The translations under genes and the position numbers were made by a program. DNA of 64,000 nucleotides, taken from contig MU119269.1 in NCBI GenBank assembly GCA_014904845.1, forward strand, positions 124,001 through 188,000, in the 5' to 3' direction. The stretch comes from Acephala macrosclerotiorum. Lineage: Eukaryota; Ascomycota; Leotiomycetes; Helotiales; Mollisiaceae. The notes under the pieces were generated by a model that was not told the origin of the DNA, did not search any database, and saw nothing but the letters and a program-made list of their open reading frames with translations. Positions 11,609 through 23,776 of this stretch are shown in pieces. Numbering within the stretch: position 1 is the stretch's first letter; each line of letters starts with the position of its first letter.

Positions 11609-12919
11609 GATTGGGCGGCAGGTATGGGGGTTCTCAGCAGTGGGAGTGAAGGTAAAGCCTTCTGGAGGAAGGGAGGGGACGTGAGTGAGGATGAAACTAT
11701 TTTGAAAAAGTTAGAAGAGAAATTGGTAAGGTAACATCGGGAGGTTATAGTGGGGGTTGTATATACCTGTCAATTGGCAGCGCAGCTTACAGTCCCCTGC
11801 TGCATGAAAGAACCAGTTCCCGGGCTGCAAGCAAAAGATATGCCTTCGCTCTGCCTTGGCCCGGTAATTTTGCACACCACCCCTTTTATGCGGTACGAAC
11901 TATCGAGCTTGAGACGAACTTCGGGATCTGCTCTCTGGCCAGCGTTGACTGGCGAGCTACAAAGACGGGTCAACTGCAATTGTGTTGCACAGCGGCGGTG
12001 GTAGCGTGTAGCAGCAGTCAATTGGTGACTTAGGATCGTGTGATTGACGTCTTCGAAGCCAGCGCAGGTCTCGAGTCGTGATTGTTTGTGCGGAGGGCCC
12101 GGGTGACTTCTGCAACGAAGACAGTGGAGAGAGAGCGTTACGCATAAGAATGGATTTGAGTGTCGAGAATGTCCGATCCCGCGATGGGAGATATATAGAG
12201 AGGGAGAGTGTTGATATGTTTCGCAAACAACGGGCAAGGCGGACGTAGGCGTCAAATCATCGCATGGCCAGTGGTGTTGACGGCAGGATAGGGTACCGGA
12301 TTCGTGGAATTGAGAAATGACAATCGTTGCTGGATCTCGATGAGCTCGAAGCTGTGGTGGCCGCAGAATAAAATTGTTTGACTCAGAGAGAGGGTTCAGC
12401 AGCCCGTCGATGATCGAGAGCCAGCACGAGCATCGGAGAATTAAAAGAAGCGCGGAGAGGGAGGAGGCTGCGGATTGCTGCTGATGGGGATGGTGGATGG
12501 ATGGATTGATGGACGGGGCGAGAAACAATGTTGACAGGGTGGTCTGGATCTGGTCTGGCGTGAGCTGCTGATTGGACTGGAGGGAAGGAGAAGCAAGAAC
12601 AAGCGCTGGCGCGCCAGAGAAAGCCAAGATCCAAGCTTGGGGAGGGAGCTTGAAGCGTCCAAGAGCTGCAAGCCTCCCTTGCTGGTTGCAGGCAGGCAGG
12701 ATCCACGGTGTCGAAGAATTGGGCCCAGAGACCGGGTGGTCAACCCTCACCACTGCACCACCCGGCAGCAGGGCCACGGGCAACCAGGCGTTGTGTCATG
12801 GATACTGGGATCATGGATTCGCGATGTTCCTGAAGGGCGGGTGTGTGCGGTTGTCAGTCTGGGATCACGGACTGGGTTGTGGAGCCTTAGATATGCGGAT
12901 TAATTATGGGCAATTGGGA

Positions 12920-12962
12920 GGATGGATGGATGGATGGATGGATGGGTGGATGGGTGGTGGGA
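12920..12962 (+). repeat. (GGAT)n microsatellite
   Basis: Six to seven GGAT units followed by GGGT/GGAT variants, upstream of the velvet gene. Confidence 0.9.
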
Positions 12963-13059
12963 TGGGTTGATGTTTTTGGTCTGGGGAAAAACACTAGTGG
13001 AGCTTTAGGAAGGAGCATCGGCAGGTGCGTTAAGCATGCGACGGCGCACGATCGCTTGG

Positions 13060-13146
13060 AGAGAGAGAGTGCGTGAGTGAGTGAGTGAGTGAGTGAAGGG
13101 GTGAGTGAGTGAAAGAGTAAGTCAGTCAGTAAGTAAGCAAGTCAGT
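13060..13146 (+). repeat. (GTGA)n / imperfect GT-rich microsatellite
   Basis: A run of GAGA then GTGA tetramers, interrupted by GGGG and AAAG, decaying into GTCA/GTAA units. Confidence 0.85.
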
Positions 13147-13211
13147 GTGTGAAAGAGCAGACTCTCGATTCAGACTCTCGATTCAGCCTTCCAGCGTCCA
13201 CGCCTTTACAG

Positions 13212-13256
13212 CCTCTCTCCTCTCCTCTCCTCTCCTCTCCTCTCCTCTCCTCTTGT
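13212..13256 (+). repeat. (CTCTC)n pentanucleotide microsatellite
   Basis: About eight nearly perfect TCTCC pentamers in a row, in the spacer upstream of the velvet gene. Confidence 0.9.
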
Positions 13257-13490
13257 CGCTCTGAGCCAATTGTTTTGCGTTCGATCCACCTTGTTTGTTC
13301 CCCGGCCTCCTACCCACAGGCCGAAATAAATGTTAATCGTAAGGTGATGGTGGCCGTGTTGCCAAGGAGTCGTGAGACCAATCATCTCTCCACGATTTAC
13401 GGTGTTTTGCTGTGTCTAGTTAAATACTGGCCTGTGCCGATTAACATTTATTATTTATGATGGCCTGTAGAGAGTAAACCTCCGATCGCG

Positions 13491-16400
13491 TTGCCTACCC
13501 GACTTAGGGAATCTTCTTGGCCGTCGTGCTCGGGAACGCGGCTGCTTCTGGCTTCGAGAACTTCCTACCCTAACCTTAATACACTGTACCAACAACACCC
13601 GCGGAGGCCATACCGATATCAACGCGATCGAAACCTGATATCAAATTGGGCTCGGGATCCCGAGCCAGTAGTTCGCCTCAGCTTCTCGGCCACAACTGCG
13701 ACGAGACGACGCAGCCTTAGCCCCTCGATGTGACTGGAAAGACCTCGGAGGCACTTAACCATGCCATTCCATCCATGGTGTCTCAATCCTGCGCACAATC
13801 ACCTTTCCCGCGGTTGCGTGTGTTGCACAGACGGTGCTTCCAACGAGATCGTCAAGTGGACCGTCACCCATGCTGACTTCCTTCTTTCGTGCAGCATACC
13901 ACCAGCATCACAAGAAATGACCCTGCCGAGCTCCTCTTTCTCGGATCATTCACCTCGAATAGCGTCGCTTCGAAGTTTCATGGCAGCTGCTCCTTGTCCT
14001 GCCTGCTCATCTGCCGGAGGCGCGAGCGGGACTGCGATGAACGATTTCCACTTGGAGGGCGACGACCTATATGCGTGATACTGTAGCACTGAGCACTGAG
14101 CACTGCAGGTCTCATCATGGTCCCACGAAGCCGGTGCTTCGAGGGAAACCCCAGAGACGGTCAAGAATTCGCACGGCATACTACGTACTCACTTACATAC
14201 AGTACCCCCGAAGAGACCATACTCCCGTCGCCGCAGCAGAAAGAGCCAAAACCCATGGCTGATACCCCCCACTCCATCGTCCTACAGAAGGATGCGGCCG
14301 AACACCGGTAATAGTGCTTCGACCCCCCCAGGAATCATCGCTCTTCGGCCCACCTTCTCTAAGCCAGGCACGAATGGAACGCTGACAGTTGAATTCATAA
14401 TGTTCTAGCATTTGACAGGTCACAAAAATGCGTTGTGAAGCCGAGGCACAAGACGCTTTCAACATCAAATTGTCAACGGGAACACCTCCAATGCCCCAAT
14501 ACCAAGGGCGACATCATTAGGCGCCTCGCATAGGAACACTTGGACGGCCGGTAAGGATTCAATGATGGTTTGGGCTGCTAAATATTGTTTGATTGTTTGA
14601 TGCAGCATGTGGCCGCTTTCCTGCACACCAGAAAGCGGGATTAGTGCTGCTTGAATCCGAATTCCTGGACTCGGCTCCGTCTGACCTCCCAGGGGCAGCG
14701 CTGTCCTGCATCAAGCCTCGAGGTCGAGACCCAATCAATGAATACCATCAAAATAGCCGTCTTCACTATGGCTGGGTAGTCGGAATTGAGAGCGGAAGGC
14801 TCACCTTGGTCACACCAAAGGCTCCCAAATCTCGCTTTCAATGCTAACGACGAGTGAGCGGACGACATGTCTTGATGCTTTTAGCGGGGACATATTACGG
14901 CAAAGATCAGTTCATTGTGGCGGATTCAGCAGCATCGTCTGCATGAGATCGAGATCAACCTTGCTCAATGGAAGAACCATCCCGGATCCCACAAGTCGTG
15001 GTGATGAATCAACACCAAGACGTCGCATTTGCTGGAGGATCCTGCGAGGTTTCTCCCGCCGCTCGAATCATGATTCTAGAAAAGCAAGCAAATCATGTCA
15101 TGTGAAGACTTGGAGGCCTGATGGACCGCTTTCCGAAATGGCTTACCGCATCGAAGATCGATTTTATCAGACCTGGAGATCAGGAGCAGGCACCAGACAT
15201 ATCAACCCTACCCCAAGTTACAGCTAGGGATAATATCTGCATGCAAGGACTTTAATCAAGACAACTCTCCTCCATGCCTCGGTCTTGCAGCCAGTTAATC
15301 CTCTCATGCACTAAAGTTAGAGCTTGAATCACATCATTATCGACCATCTGCAAGTGCCGTACATTTCCGCCGTCAAACCCCTTCCCCGCCAAACGGTAAA
15401 TATCCGACAAAGAACAACGTCCTCCGAAACATCTCAAGATCCCTAGGAGCAAATGGATTCCTCGCAGCCATCCTCAAAATACGGCTCCGTCAAGATATCA
15501 GAGATTAACTCATTCAATGCGGTCTCCAAGCGTCCAGGTACACAACGGCTGATAAATATATGCGACTACTTTAGGCCGGGAGCTGAGTCTCCCTGTTCAA
15601 CTGTCCTGCCGAGACCTTAATCTGACCGCAGCAGAGACCAGCAATTTGGTAGGCGGTGCTGAGAACTGGGCTGCTGGCAATTCTGTGCTCCCATACAGCC
15701 AAAACCTTGCCGGATTGGCTGCCAGAGTTGAGAATTCAGCCACGGCCGAATCCAAGGTCACTCCCATCACCACATGGTTTGATAGGAAGCAGCTCCGGCC
15801 GTGCCATTTCGGCCCTTCTATATTGATAGTGATATTACTAGTAATGTTCCAGAAACAAAATTCCCGACGATTCATCACTTTTGATAATCCAATGTTTTCC
15901 ATCGTGGGGCTTGGTAAACAAATTACGCTCCGAGGAATCAGAAAACGTGCGATTTGAGAGCAGCGTTTGCTCAATGCCGTGTAACCTTCTACCCGCATTT
16001 CGGCTCATGCGCCCAAGATCGTCGATGGGATTTTGACAAAGAAGCTTGACCAAGCCTGGTGCAACGCCTTTCTGATCCTGGCGGTGAGTAATGTCACTTG
16101 TAGAACGTGGGCTTGACACGGGGCCAACTCATGTCCGAAATGCAATTGGGCAAAACGCATAAGGCTGACTAGCTTACCAAGATCCGTCCCCAATACTCAG
16201 ATCTTCAAGGATCCTCAAGCCTCTTTATGTTGTTTGCTTCTTTATACAAAGTACGCAGAGTCGATGTTGCACAATTATCGCCGCCTTTCGAATCGTTTCC
16301 GGGAGGACTCGGCTAGATTCCGAGTCAGCACTTTTCGTCGCATTTTTACAGCTCAAGCGAGCATTGCTCCCTATGGCTCGAGCCCCTTCTCTTGCAAGAA

Positions 16401-18267
16401 GCAAACCAGTCACACAACGGGCTTCATGAGTTTCCAACATCAAGCGCCTTTACACGACTTGATGCTGCGTGAGGTCGTTTTGCCAGCACATTCGGCACCT
16501 CAGCCCAATAGCTGACGCGAGTCCGTCGAGAAAATCTTTCATCCGCTGTTGTGCCCAGCAAATTATGCACGTGTACTCGAATTTAGAAGCAAGAATGGTG
16601 GTTAATATCGAAAGTGAGCTGAATGATCAGGCATGTGCGTTGAGCAAAAGCCCAGTAACTTTGTCAGGGGTGCTTGGCTTGCTGGATTCATGGCCTGCAA
16701 TTTGTTCCCCGCCTGTTCATGCAAACTGCTTGACAGTTGGAATGATCACATGTGACAATTATTTTCACGACATCCAATGTCGGATGCGGCGGATAATCTT
16801 CAACGACGGTAAGCGGAAGTTAATTTTGATGTACACATTGATATTGGAAGCGAGAAGCCTCCCAAGGACCATCATCCCCATGCAAGGTCACAGTGGAGAC
16901 GACCCAACCTCTGTCACTGAGTCAAATCCCGCTGCAGATCATGTTGGTGATAATGTGTTACTTCTCAAAGAAGGCGTGTCACACTTTGCTTCCCCTGTCC
17001 TCATTGGCTTCCTATTTCAGTATCACATCACACGACAACGGTGCTTTGTTGAGTTGGCATTGCCTTCTCTAGAACTCCTCTCGAGACGAGAGAGGCTGTG
17101 ATCTGACGAAAAGGCTATCAATGTCTTGGCTGGGTTTGCTGGACCTGTTCGGCTATGGCCAGTGAGGGCAGAGCTGAGAAGCTCGATTGTAACTCTTCGT
17201 TCTCTATTCCCGGATGTCGGCTTTCGAAAGCCCTATGTCCCAAGATGTTTAGAGTTCATTTGTGTTGCGCTTGGAAGTCTTCCATATCTGGATTTGAAGA
17301 TCACTTCCACGCTCACGTGGCCAGGGCGATCCTGCAAATCGCCGCCACTTCTGATCTGCAAACCAATATTCACTATGAAGACTCTTTCACGTCATCACAT
17401 TCGAGATGAAGATGGACATTGGCAAGGCTTTGTTGCGCATCGCAGGGCGATACCAGCGGAACCACCGCTACTCGCGCCTCTGGAGGCCCGCTCTACTTTC
17501 GTCACCTTTCAGGTGAGCACGAACATCGGATGAACGCTGTTGCTTATCGGCACTTCTCCAAGTTTGCAGACATTGGGGAGGACCCGCTGTATACTGCCCT
17601 AACTGGCTTCGGCAGGCTTTTGTTGTGAGTTTACACTTTCTCCTTGATTCCCGACATTGTGGATTCCTGAATGCGCATTTTCAATTTGAGTGTTTGACGA
17701 ACATTGGGATTATGGTTTTGTTGCACGTCGCAAGCCTTCGGCACAGCTCCCCACGACGGCAAAATGAGAAGGACGTCCCAGCTGGACGAGAGAAGCGACT
17801 CGGGATTCGATGTCGAACAAGGTCTCTTGTGTGCTCTTTATTATTGTAACCGTTTCTTATGGATCGGCAGCGACTTGGGAGGTTGTTGTGCTCATATTTA
17901 ATGTGCGTAACTTTGATAACACTTTTTACTACTGTCCAAATTGAGGATTCACGGTATCTGGGCTGGAGTTGACAGCTGTGGTTGCCTCGTTGGAAAAGGG
18001 GGACCTACAATACCTGGGATTTGGGCGGAATTTGGAGGGAGTGGAGCGGAAGAGAGGAAGAGAGGAAGAGAGGGAAGGGCAGAATGACATGTGTAGTATA
18101 TACATCGTGTTTTGAGGACTGGAATTGAAATGCAATTGCGTGTTCTAAAGAACCTCTAGAATCGCAGAATCTAACGCAACCTGTCTTAAACATATCCTTA
18201 CATTTGTTACCTCCCACCTCTCGTTCCGCTCCGCGTTGCCTACCTCCCCCGAGCCCCTCTACTCGCA
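13491..18267. other. Gene-poor region, 4.8 kb
   Basis: No recognisable gene. The longest frame is 16469-17101 (+, 210 codons) and shows no known domain. Other frames (14071-14311, 14593-14847, 15597-15998 minus, 17126-17533) are short and overlap on both strands. A short triple repeat of GAGCACT lies at about 14088-14106. AGAGGAAG units repeat near 18050-18080. Decayed mobile or gene remnants are possible but not demonstrated. Confidence 0.35.
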
Positions 18268-20541
18268 TCACAACTTCGCCCTTCCACTCTCAATCCCTCC
18301 CCAAGCCACCTGATCAAGCGGCTTATACGTCGTTCCATCGAGCCAGTAGATCTCATCCTGATCTTTCTTCTTCGATGGGTCCCAGGATTTGGTAACGATG
18401 TCTGTTTTGGATTTTTTGAAGGTGGCTGTTGCTTCGATCCTGTTTTGATGGTCAGCGAGGAGAAGGGGAGAGTGAGAAAGAAAGGGACGTACTCTTTCGT
18501 GATGCGTACAAGTCGTGGCATGGCGTAGCTTGGGAGACCGGTCTTCTTGAGTCCCGAGTAGAGAGTTGACATGAATGTTGAGTCGGAGGCGGAGGGTTCG
18601 AGGGTCAGCATTGCGGCGCCTGCTTGGCCGTCGTAGCTGTATCTTGTTAGCATTCTTCTCTGAGCTTCATTTATAAGCAGAAGGATGGAAACATACCTCG
18701 CGAGCTTGACTCCGAAAATCACGGCATCCTGTACTCCTTCCAACTTCGCAACATGATCCCTCACTTCTCCTGCAGAAACGTTCTCTCCTTTCCACCGATA
18801 CGTATCACCCATCCTATCATGAAACCTCACCCACCCGTCTTTCTCTTGAATCAACAGATCTCCCATCTTCTGCCAAATATCCCCCTTCTTAAATACATCC
18901 TTAATAATCTTCTCCTCCGTTGCCCCCTCGTTCCCCAAATACTCCGTCAACAACCCCCTCGCCTTAACCCGCCCAATAACCTCCCCCGGCTCCCCAATCC
19001 TCGCCTTCGTACAAAACCCCGTCTTCGGATCCCTTATCAATTCCGCTGTATCGGCATCAACTTTTACCAGCACAGTATCATCATCGAAAAAGTTCCTTCG
19101 ATAGAACCCTGCGAATCCAACTTTCCCAGCTCCCCATGCTCCACGGTTGTAGTTGTCGTATTTAGCTACTCCTTCTGTACTCCTGTAGAATTCGCGAATC
19201 TCTTCGATGTTGAAACGCTCTTTGAATTTCTCCCATATTTCATACCGGAGTCCATTCCCGGCTGCGACGATACAGTTGTGTTTTTTATCGTATTCGCCTG
19301 GTGCTGAACTCAGTAAGTAGCGACATAGTTCGCCGACATACAAGATTCGTGTGGCGCGGGAGTCGTGCACGTCTTTGAAGAATCTTGAGCTTGAGAATTT
19401 TCGTGCTAGGCAGAGAGTGCCGGAATTGCCGATGGAGTAGCATAAGCCGGTGAAGAGAGCGGTTCCGTGGAAGAGAGGCAATGGAGAGTAGGTTCGGAGT
19501 GGCAAGTACTTGGAGGAGTTGAAGTAATCGGGGGAGTTGGGGATGGCGGTTAGTATGCATTGGTGGTTGCGAATGGCGCAGGCTTTGGGCTTGCCGGTTG
19601 TGCCAGAGGTGAAGATTAGGCAGGAGAGGTCAGCGGGGGAGGATTTGGTGGGTGGTGAGGGGGTGCTTGGTGTCGGGAGGGAGGCTGAGGTGAGGAGTGT
19701 GATGGTTGAGTCGGCTGGTGGGGGAGGGACGGATGAGAAGCAGTAGAGGGATAGAGCAAAGTGGCGGCGGGGTCCGTTGATGAAAGGTGCGAGGTCAGGA
19801 GTGGAGATAATGGTGTTAGCTTGGGCGACTTTGAGGCAGTGCTCGAGGGTTGCGTCTGGATCAATTGTCAGTTGAAGTCACGAGAACTTGAGAAGTGAGG
19901 GGAAGTTGAGGCAAATCAATTAGTGATGAGAAGAAAGTGTGGTAACGAGGGCAAAATGTTTTGAAAGAGACCAGATGGAATGAGTAGCAAAATAACACAG
20001 GTGGCACAACGCAAAAGAAATGAAAATGCCAGACAAGAGTAAATGCGTAATAAGAAAAGGTGCTGACCTCGAAGATTGATGTTGATGAATCCACAAATGG
20101 CGCTCAATTTCGACAGAGCCAAGTATGTAATGACCATCTCAGGAGAATTTGTCGTGAAGATGGCAACAGTATCACCCTTCTTAATGCCTTCATTCTCGAG
20201 GAAAGCCGCCAAGCGGTGAACATCTGCCCCTCATTAGCACTTATTCTCTTCTAATTTGGCTGGGATTCACCTTTCTTCAACTCTCCGTAAGTCCAGGTCC
20301 GTCCCTCAAACCATAATGCCTCGATCTCGGGATCAACTTGATCGAACATCGCATATATCGTACATGTGTCACCCAACTCTCCAATCTTCTGTCCCAACCT
20401 CTGCCCAAATGACTTCTCATATCTGAGAGTCTTCAAATCTCTCCCAATACTCAACTTTGCATTCACGTATGCGGCAGCGGCTGTCAAAGCAGCAGCACCC
20501 ACCACTGCCGCTTGCTGCGAAATAGGAAGTGCGACGTCCAT
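18268..20541 (-). CDS. fat1: Very-long-chain fatty acyl-CoA synthetase / fatty acid transporter (FAT1/FATP type)
   Basis: Activates very-long-chain fatty acids to CoA thioesters and couples this to uptake, acting at peroxisome, ER or plasma membrane. Five exons (20541-20271, 20223-20068, 19855-18697, 18636-18493, 18439-18268) join in frame to 633 residues; the third intron site (19856-20067) is unusually long at 212 bp. The N-terminus carries an Ala-rich hydrophobic segment (about residues 8-27), as in FATPs. The AMP-binding P-loop reads FTSGTTGKPKACAI (about residue 220). The later part has YRSTEG, GEVIGRVKARGLLTEYLG, the GDLL...DRMGDTYRWKGENVS signature and SYAMPRLVRI. This matches the FAT1/FATP/VLACS subfamily rather than long-chain Faa enzymes. 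It is divergent from a peroxisomal thiolase, with a 453-bp shared promoter, which fits a beta-oxidation role. Confidence 0.92.
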
Positions 20542-20994
20542 CTTTTCTCCTCTATTCTTCTCGTCTGGGTTTCCTAATTGGGGTTGGAGTAAGCAAAGAA
20601 GAGATCCCTCGGTATCTTCTGGTCACAAGCACACAGTGGTCTGATGAGATATCATATAAACAACTCTTGGTTCGGTAATCTTCAAAAGAAACCGCGGTCT
20701 GCGGTTATGTATACGTTTCAGGAGGATTGCCGTGCAACGCTTCCGAAGGTTAATTTGTCGCACAGAAGAGCGCTGATTGGGTGCGGTGCCCCTGTCACGT
20801 AGCTAGCGCGCGGGAATGCCCCACGCTGTGGCCTCCATGTGGAGTGGCGGATGGGGATGAACATTTATGCGGAGACGCCGGCATTTGGACTTCGGATAGA
20901 TTATTGAGACATCTTCTACATATATCTGCGGATTGCGGATGTACTCGAACGTCAATTCAACCGAATATTTATTTTCTTCTGACCCATATTCACG
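20542..20994. promoter_or_regulatory. Shared divergent promoter of the fatty acid pair
   Basis: This 453-bp stretch separates the two start codons of the acyl-CoA synthetase and the thiolase, so it must hold both core promoters. It contains one CCTCGG at 20607-20612. A GC-rich patch near 20795-20815 (CACGTAGCTAGCGCGCGGG) is also notable. Co-regulation is inferred from layout and the known role of both products. Confidence 0.7.
20607..20612 (+). promoter_or_regulatory. CCTCGG, candidate FarA/FarB site
   Basis: CCTCGG is the core element bound by the FarA/FarB (Ctf1-type) fatty-acid-responsive regulators of filamentous ascomycetes. One copy is present, 66 bp upstream of the synthetase start codon and about 380 bp from the thiolase start. 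A six-base word is expected by chance about 0.2 times in this interval on both strands. Confidence 0.5.
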
Positions 20995-22441
20995 ATGACG
21001 ACCGCAGGCCAGAGATTATCGAGTGTGCTGTCCCACCTCAACCCGCTCTCGACTGGCAGGAGTAGGCTGCTACAAAAGAACCCAGATGACATTGTACGAC
21101 CTTCCCTCCGATGCATAGAACTTCAGCTAATGAACAGGTCATCACATACGCAGCACGAACACCTCTGACGAAGGCGAAGAAAGGTGGCCTCAAAGATACC
21201 CCCGTCGACGACCTCTTGATTGCTCTATTGACGGTACCACACCCAACCTCCGACCTGAAGCTCAACGCTGACTCTGCCAGATCGTCCGCGAACAATCGAA
21301 ACTCGACCCCAACCTCGTCGAAGATGTCTGCCTCGGAAACGTCCTCGCCCCCGGCCAGGGCTACGTAGCCCGCGCCTCCGTCCTCGCAGCCGGCTACCCC
21401 GTCACCGCCGCCGCCTCTGTAGCCAACCGCTTCTGCTCCTCCGGTCTCCTCGCCGTCCAACAAATCGCCAACCAAATAATTGCCGGCAGTATCGAGGTCG
21501 GGATTGCAATTGGAGCCGAAAGCATGTCTACGAATGCAGATAATGGAGCACCGGTCCTAAGTGAGAAGATTACAAAGCATCCGATAAGTTCTCAGAATCT
21601 GCAGCCGATGGGACAGACGAGTGAGAATGTCGCGGGTGACTTTGGCATAAGTAGGGAAAAGATGGATGAGTTTGCTGCGAGGAGTTTTCAGAGGGCAGAG
21701 AGGGCGCAGAAGGAGGAGTGGGTGAAGGATGAGATTGTGCCGATTACGGTGCAGGTTAAGGATCCTAAAACGGGGGTGGTGGAGACGAAGGTTATTGATC
21801 GGGATGATGGGGTCAGATATGGCACAACTGCAGAGTCGTTGGGGAAGATCAGAGCAGCGTTCCCCCAGTGGGCACCAAGTCAGACAACGGGAGGGAATGC
21901 TTCGCAGATTACGGATGGTGCGGCGGCGGTGCTGTTGATGAAGAGGAGTAAAGCTGAGGAGTTGGGTCAACCTATCGTCGGAAAGTTCTGCGGCGCGACG
22001 ATTGTGGGGCTGGAGCCGAGGATTATGGGGATTGGTCCAAGCTATGCTATTCCCAAGATTCTTGGGAAGACTGGCTTGACTGTTGCGGATGTGGATGTCA
22101 TTGAGATCAATGAGGCGTTTGCTTCTATGGGAGTCTATTGCATTGAGAAGCTAGGACTTGATCCCGAGAAGGTCAACCCAAGAGGTGGTGCTATGTGAGT
22201 TGAGCTGCTTACTGTTTAGGCACCTGCTAATAATTGGCAGTGCATTTGGCCATCCATTGGGTTGTACAGGCGCGAGACAGATTGTCACTGCTCTCTCAGA
22301 ACTGAGAAGACAAGACAAGAGGATAGCAGTCACATCGATGTGTGTTGGCACGGTAAGCTTCACCATACTCCCAAGTCTAACGCATTCTAATCATGCATAC
22401 AGGGAATGGGCATGGCAGGTGTATTTGTATCAGAGCATTAG
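20995..22441 (+). CDS. pot1: Peroxisomal 3-ketoacyl-CoA thiolase with PTS2
   Basis: Catalyses the last step of beta-oxidation, cleaving 3-ketoacyl-CoA with CoA to acetyl-CoA and a shortened acyl-CoA. Exons 20995-21093, 21138-21233, 21281-22194, 22241-22352 and 22403-22441 join to 419 residues, the usual length. The N-terminus contains RLSSVLSHL at residues 7-15, a perfect match to the PTS2 pattern (R/K)(L/V/I)x5(H/Q)(L/A), so peroxisomal import via Pex7 is predicted. Catalytic elements are present: the nucleophile Cys in NRFCSSGL (about residue 117), NEAFAS, the GHPLGCTGAR histidine, and the second cysteine in CVGTGMGMAGVF near the end. The last exon is only 39 bp. It is divergent from the fat1-like acyl-CoA synthetase. 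Confidence 0.95.
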
Positions 22442-23776
22442 AGTAGAGGACTTGACTCTACAGACAATAGATTTCATCAGCAAAACATTCTCTGTGTGGG
22501 AAGTAGATTACGCCCACCTGCCTACCAAGCGGCATTCTCAATGTTTAAGTCTGCAATTCTACATTCCTCACCTCTCAAGGACATAAATGTTCTAGCTCTG
22601 GAGGGACTTTGGAACTTTCGTTGCACATCCAAGTCTTGTCTTCGACACCGTAGTCCGAAATCTTGCCTCAGTCTGGCCCAGTTCTTCAGTGAAGGTTGGG
22701 CGCTTTGGGGAGGGTCTTTTTGCGCATTCCACCAAGATCTCTGGGACATTGAAAGGATTTCGTTGCGCATCTCTGTCCGGTCCGTAGAACGTAGTCCACC
22801 AGCCTTGTCTAAGTTTGGCCTAGTGCTTTCTTGCAAGTTGCTGAAAGATGACTGAAAGCACAGTTTCTCGAGAGGGCAAATTTTTTTTTTGTACACATTG
22901 CAATGTTGATTAATTGATTGCAACAATGTTCTTCCAATCCAACTCCTCGGTGCGAGTTTTTCCTCCGCCACTTAATGCACCCTAGTCTCAAGGGATGGCG
23001 ATTCCGAAGGCGCTCAGACCTTTTTGACTTGACTCGTCACTTAACATTCAGGACATCGGAGACGTTGAATTTGAAGTGCAATTCAGGAATACCTATGCAA
23101 GCAAGATTTCTAGGTTAATCAACGGTAGTCGTCGCTGCCAAGCTTATCCCTAGCGTCCTTCCCCACACAAACTCAATTCCGGAAGGCCCAGAGAATTCTC
23201 CTGACGAGAGTGAGTCCAGATGAACAGCCATCTCGACCGATAAAATCAAGTCAAGTGAGAATCGAGATCCTCAATTATGTGGTGGGAAACAAATGCCGAT
23301 TGGTTATGCAGATGTTTTGAAACATTTGATCTTGGATAGGATCGTCAGCCTACGCGGCGCCAAGAGCCGAGAGCCCACTGTCCGTCCACGCGCTCTGAAC
23401 TCAGGACTGGGGCTGTGCGATCATAAAGAACAAATTGTCTAGTGAAGGGATAGCTGTTGGAAATTGTTTTGTTTGGATGAATGGGCTACGATGATGTGGG
23501 CAGCCGAGGTGGGCAGGCTGGTGGGGTATATTGAGTTTGCCTGTCGACATCTGGGAGCTGGATGGACATTTGGAAGTTGACGAATGTTCTGGGGTAGGAA
23601 CTCCACTGGACTATCCTACCAAGGAAAAGATGAGATGAATTCTATGTGCGTGCATCAATACCCCCAAGCGATGGCTGTATAAGTGTGCTCTCATTCCTTC
23701 ACTGGAGTTGCTGTTCTTCACTACCGTCATTTCCAACTTCCCAAGTCCATCATTCATTCCAGCTCTTTCGTCAGAC
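22442..23776. other. Intergenic spacer
   Basis: No supported gene in 1.3 kb. Frames at 22496-22855 (+) and 22522-22971 (-) overlap each other and lack domains. The last 200 bp carry a pyrimidine-rich leader of the dioxygenase gene. Confidence 0.4.

Larger units (their letters stand above)
11609..13490. other. Long upstream region of the velvet gene, with microsatellites
   Basis: No supported gene. An open minus frame at 11770-12783 (337 codons, Ser/Pro/His-rich) has no domain and is overlapped by other open frames, as expected of a long pyrimidine-rich leader or promoter. Three simple repeats lie at 12920-12962, 13060-13146 and 13212-13256. Long complex upstream regions are common for developmental regulators. 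Confidence 0.4.

Noticed and set aside
11770..12783. 337-codon minus frame upstream of the velvet gene
   Set aside because: Ser/Pro/His-rich composition without domain, other frames open over the same DNA, and position in the likely leader/promoter; no independent support.
16469..17101. 210-codon plus frame
   Set aside because: No domain, no partner exons, no codon pattern distinct from its surroundings.
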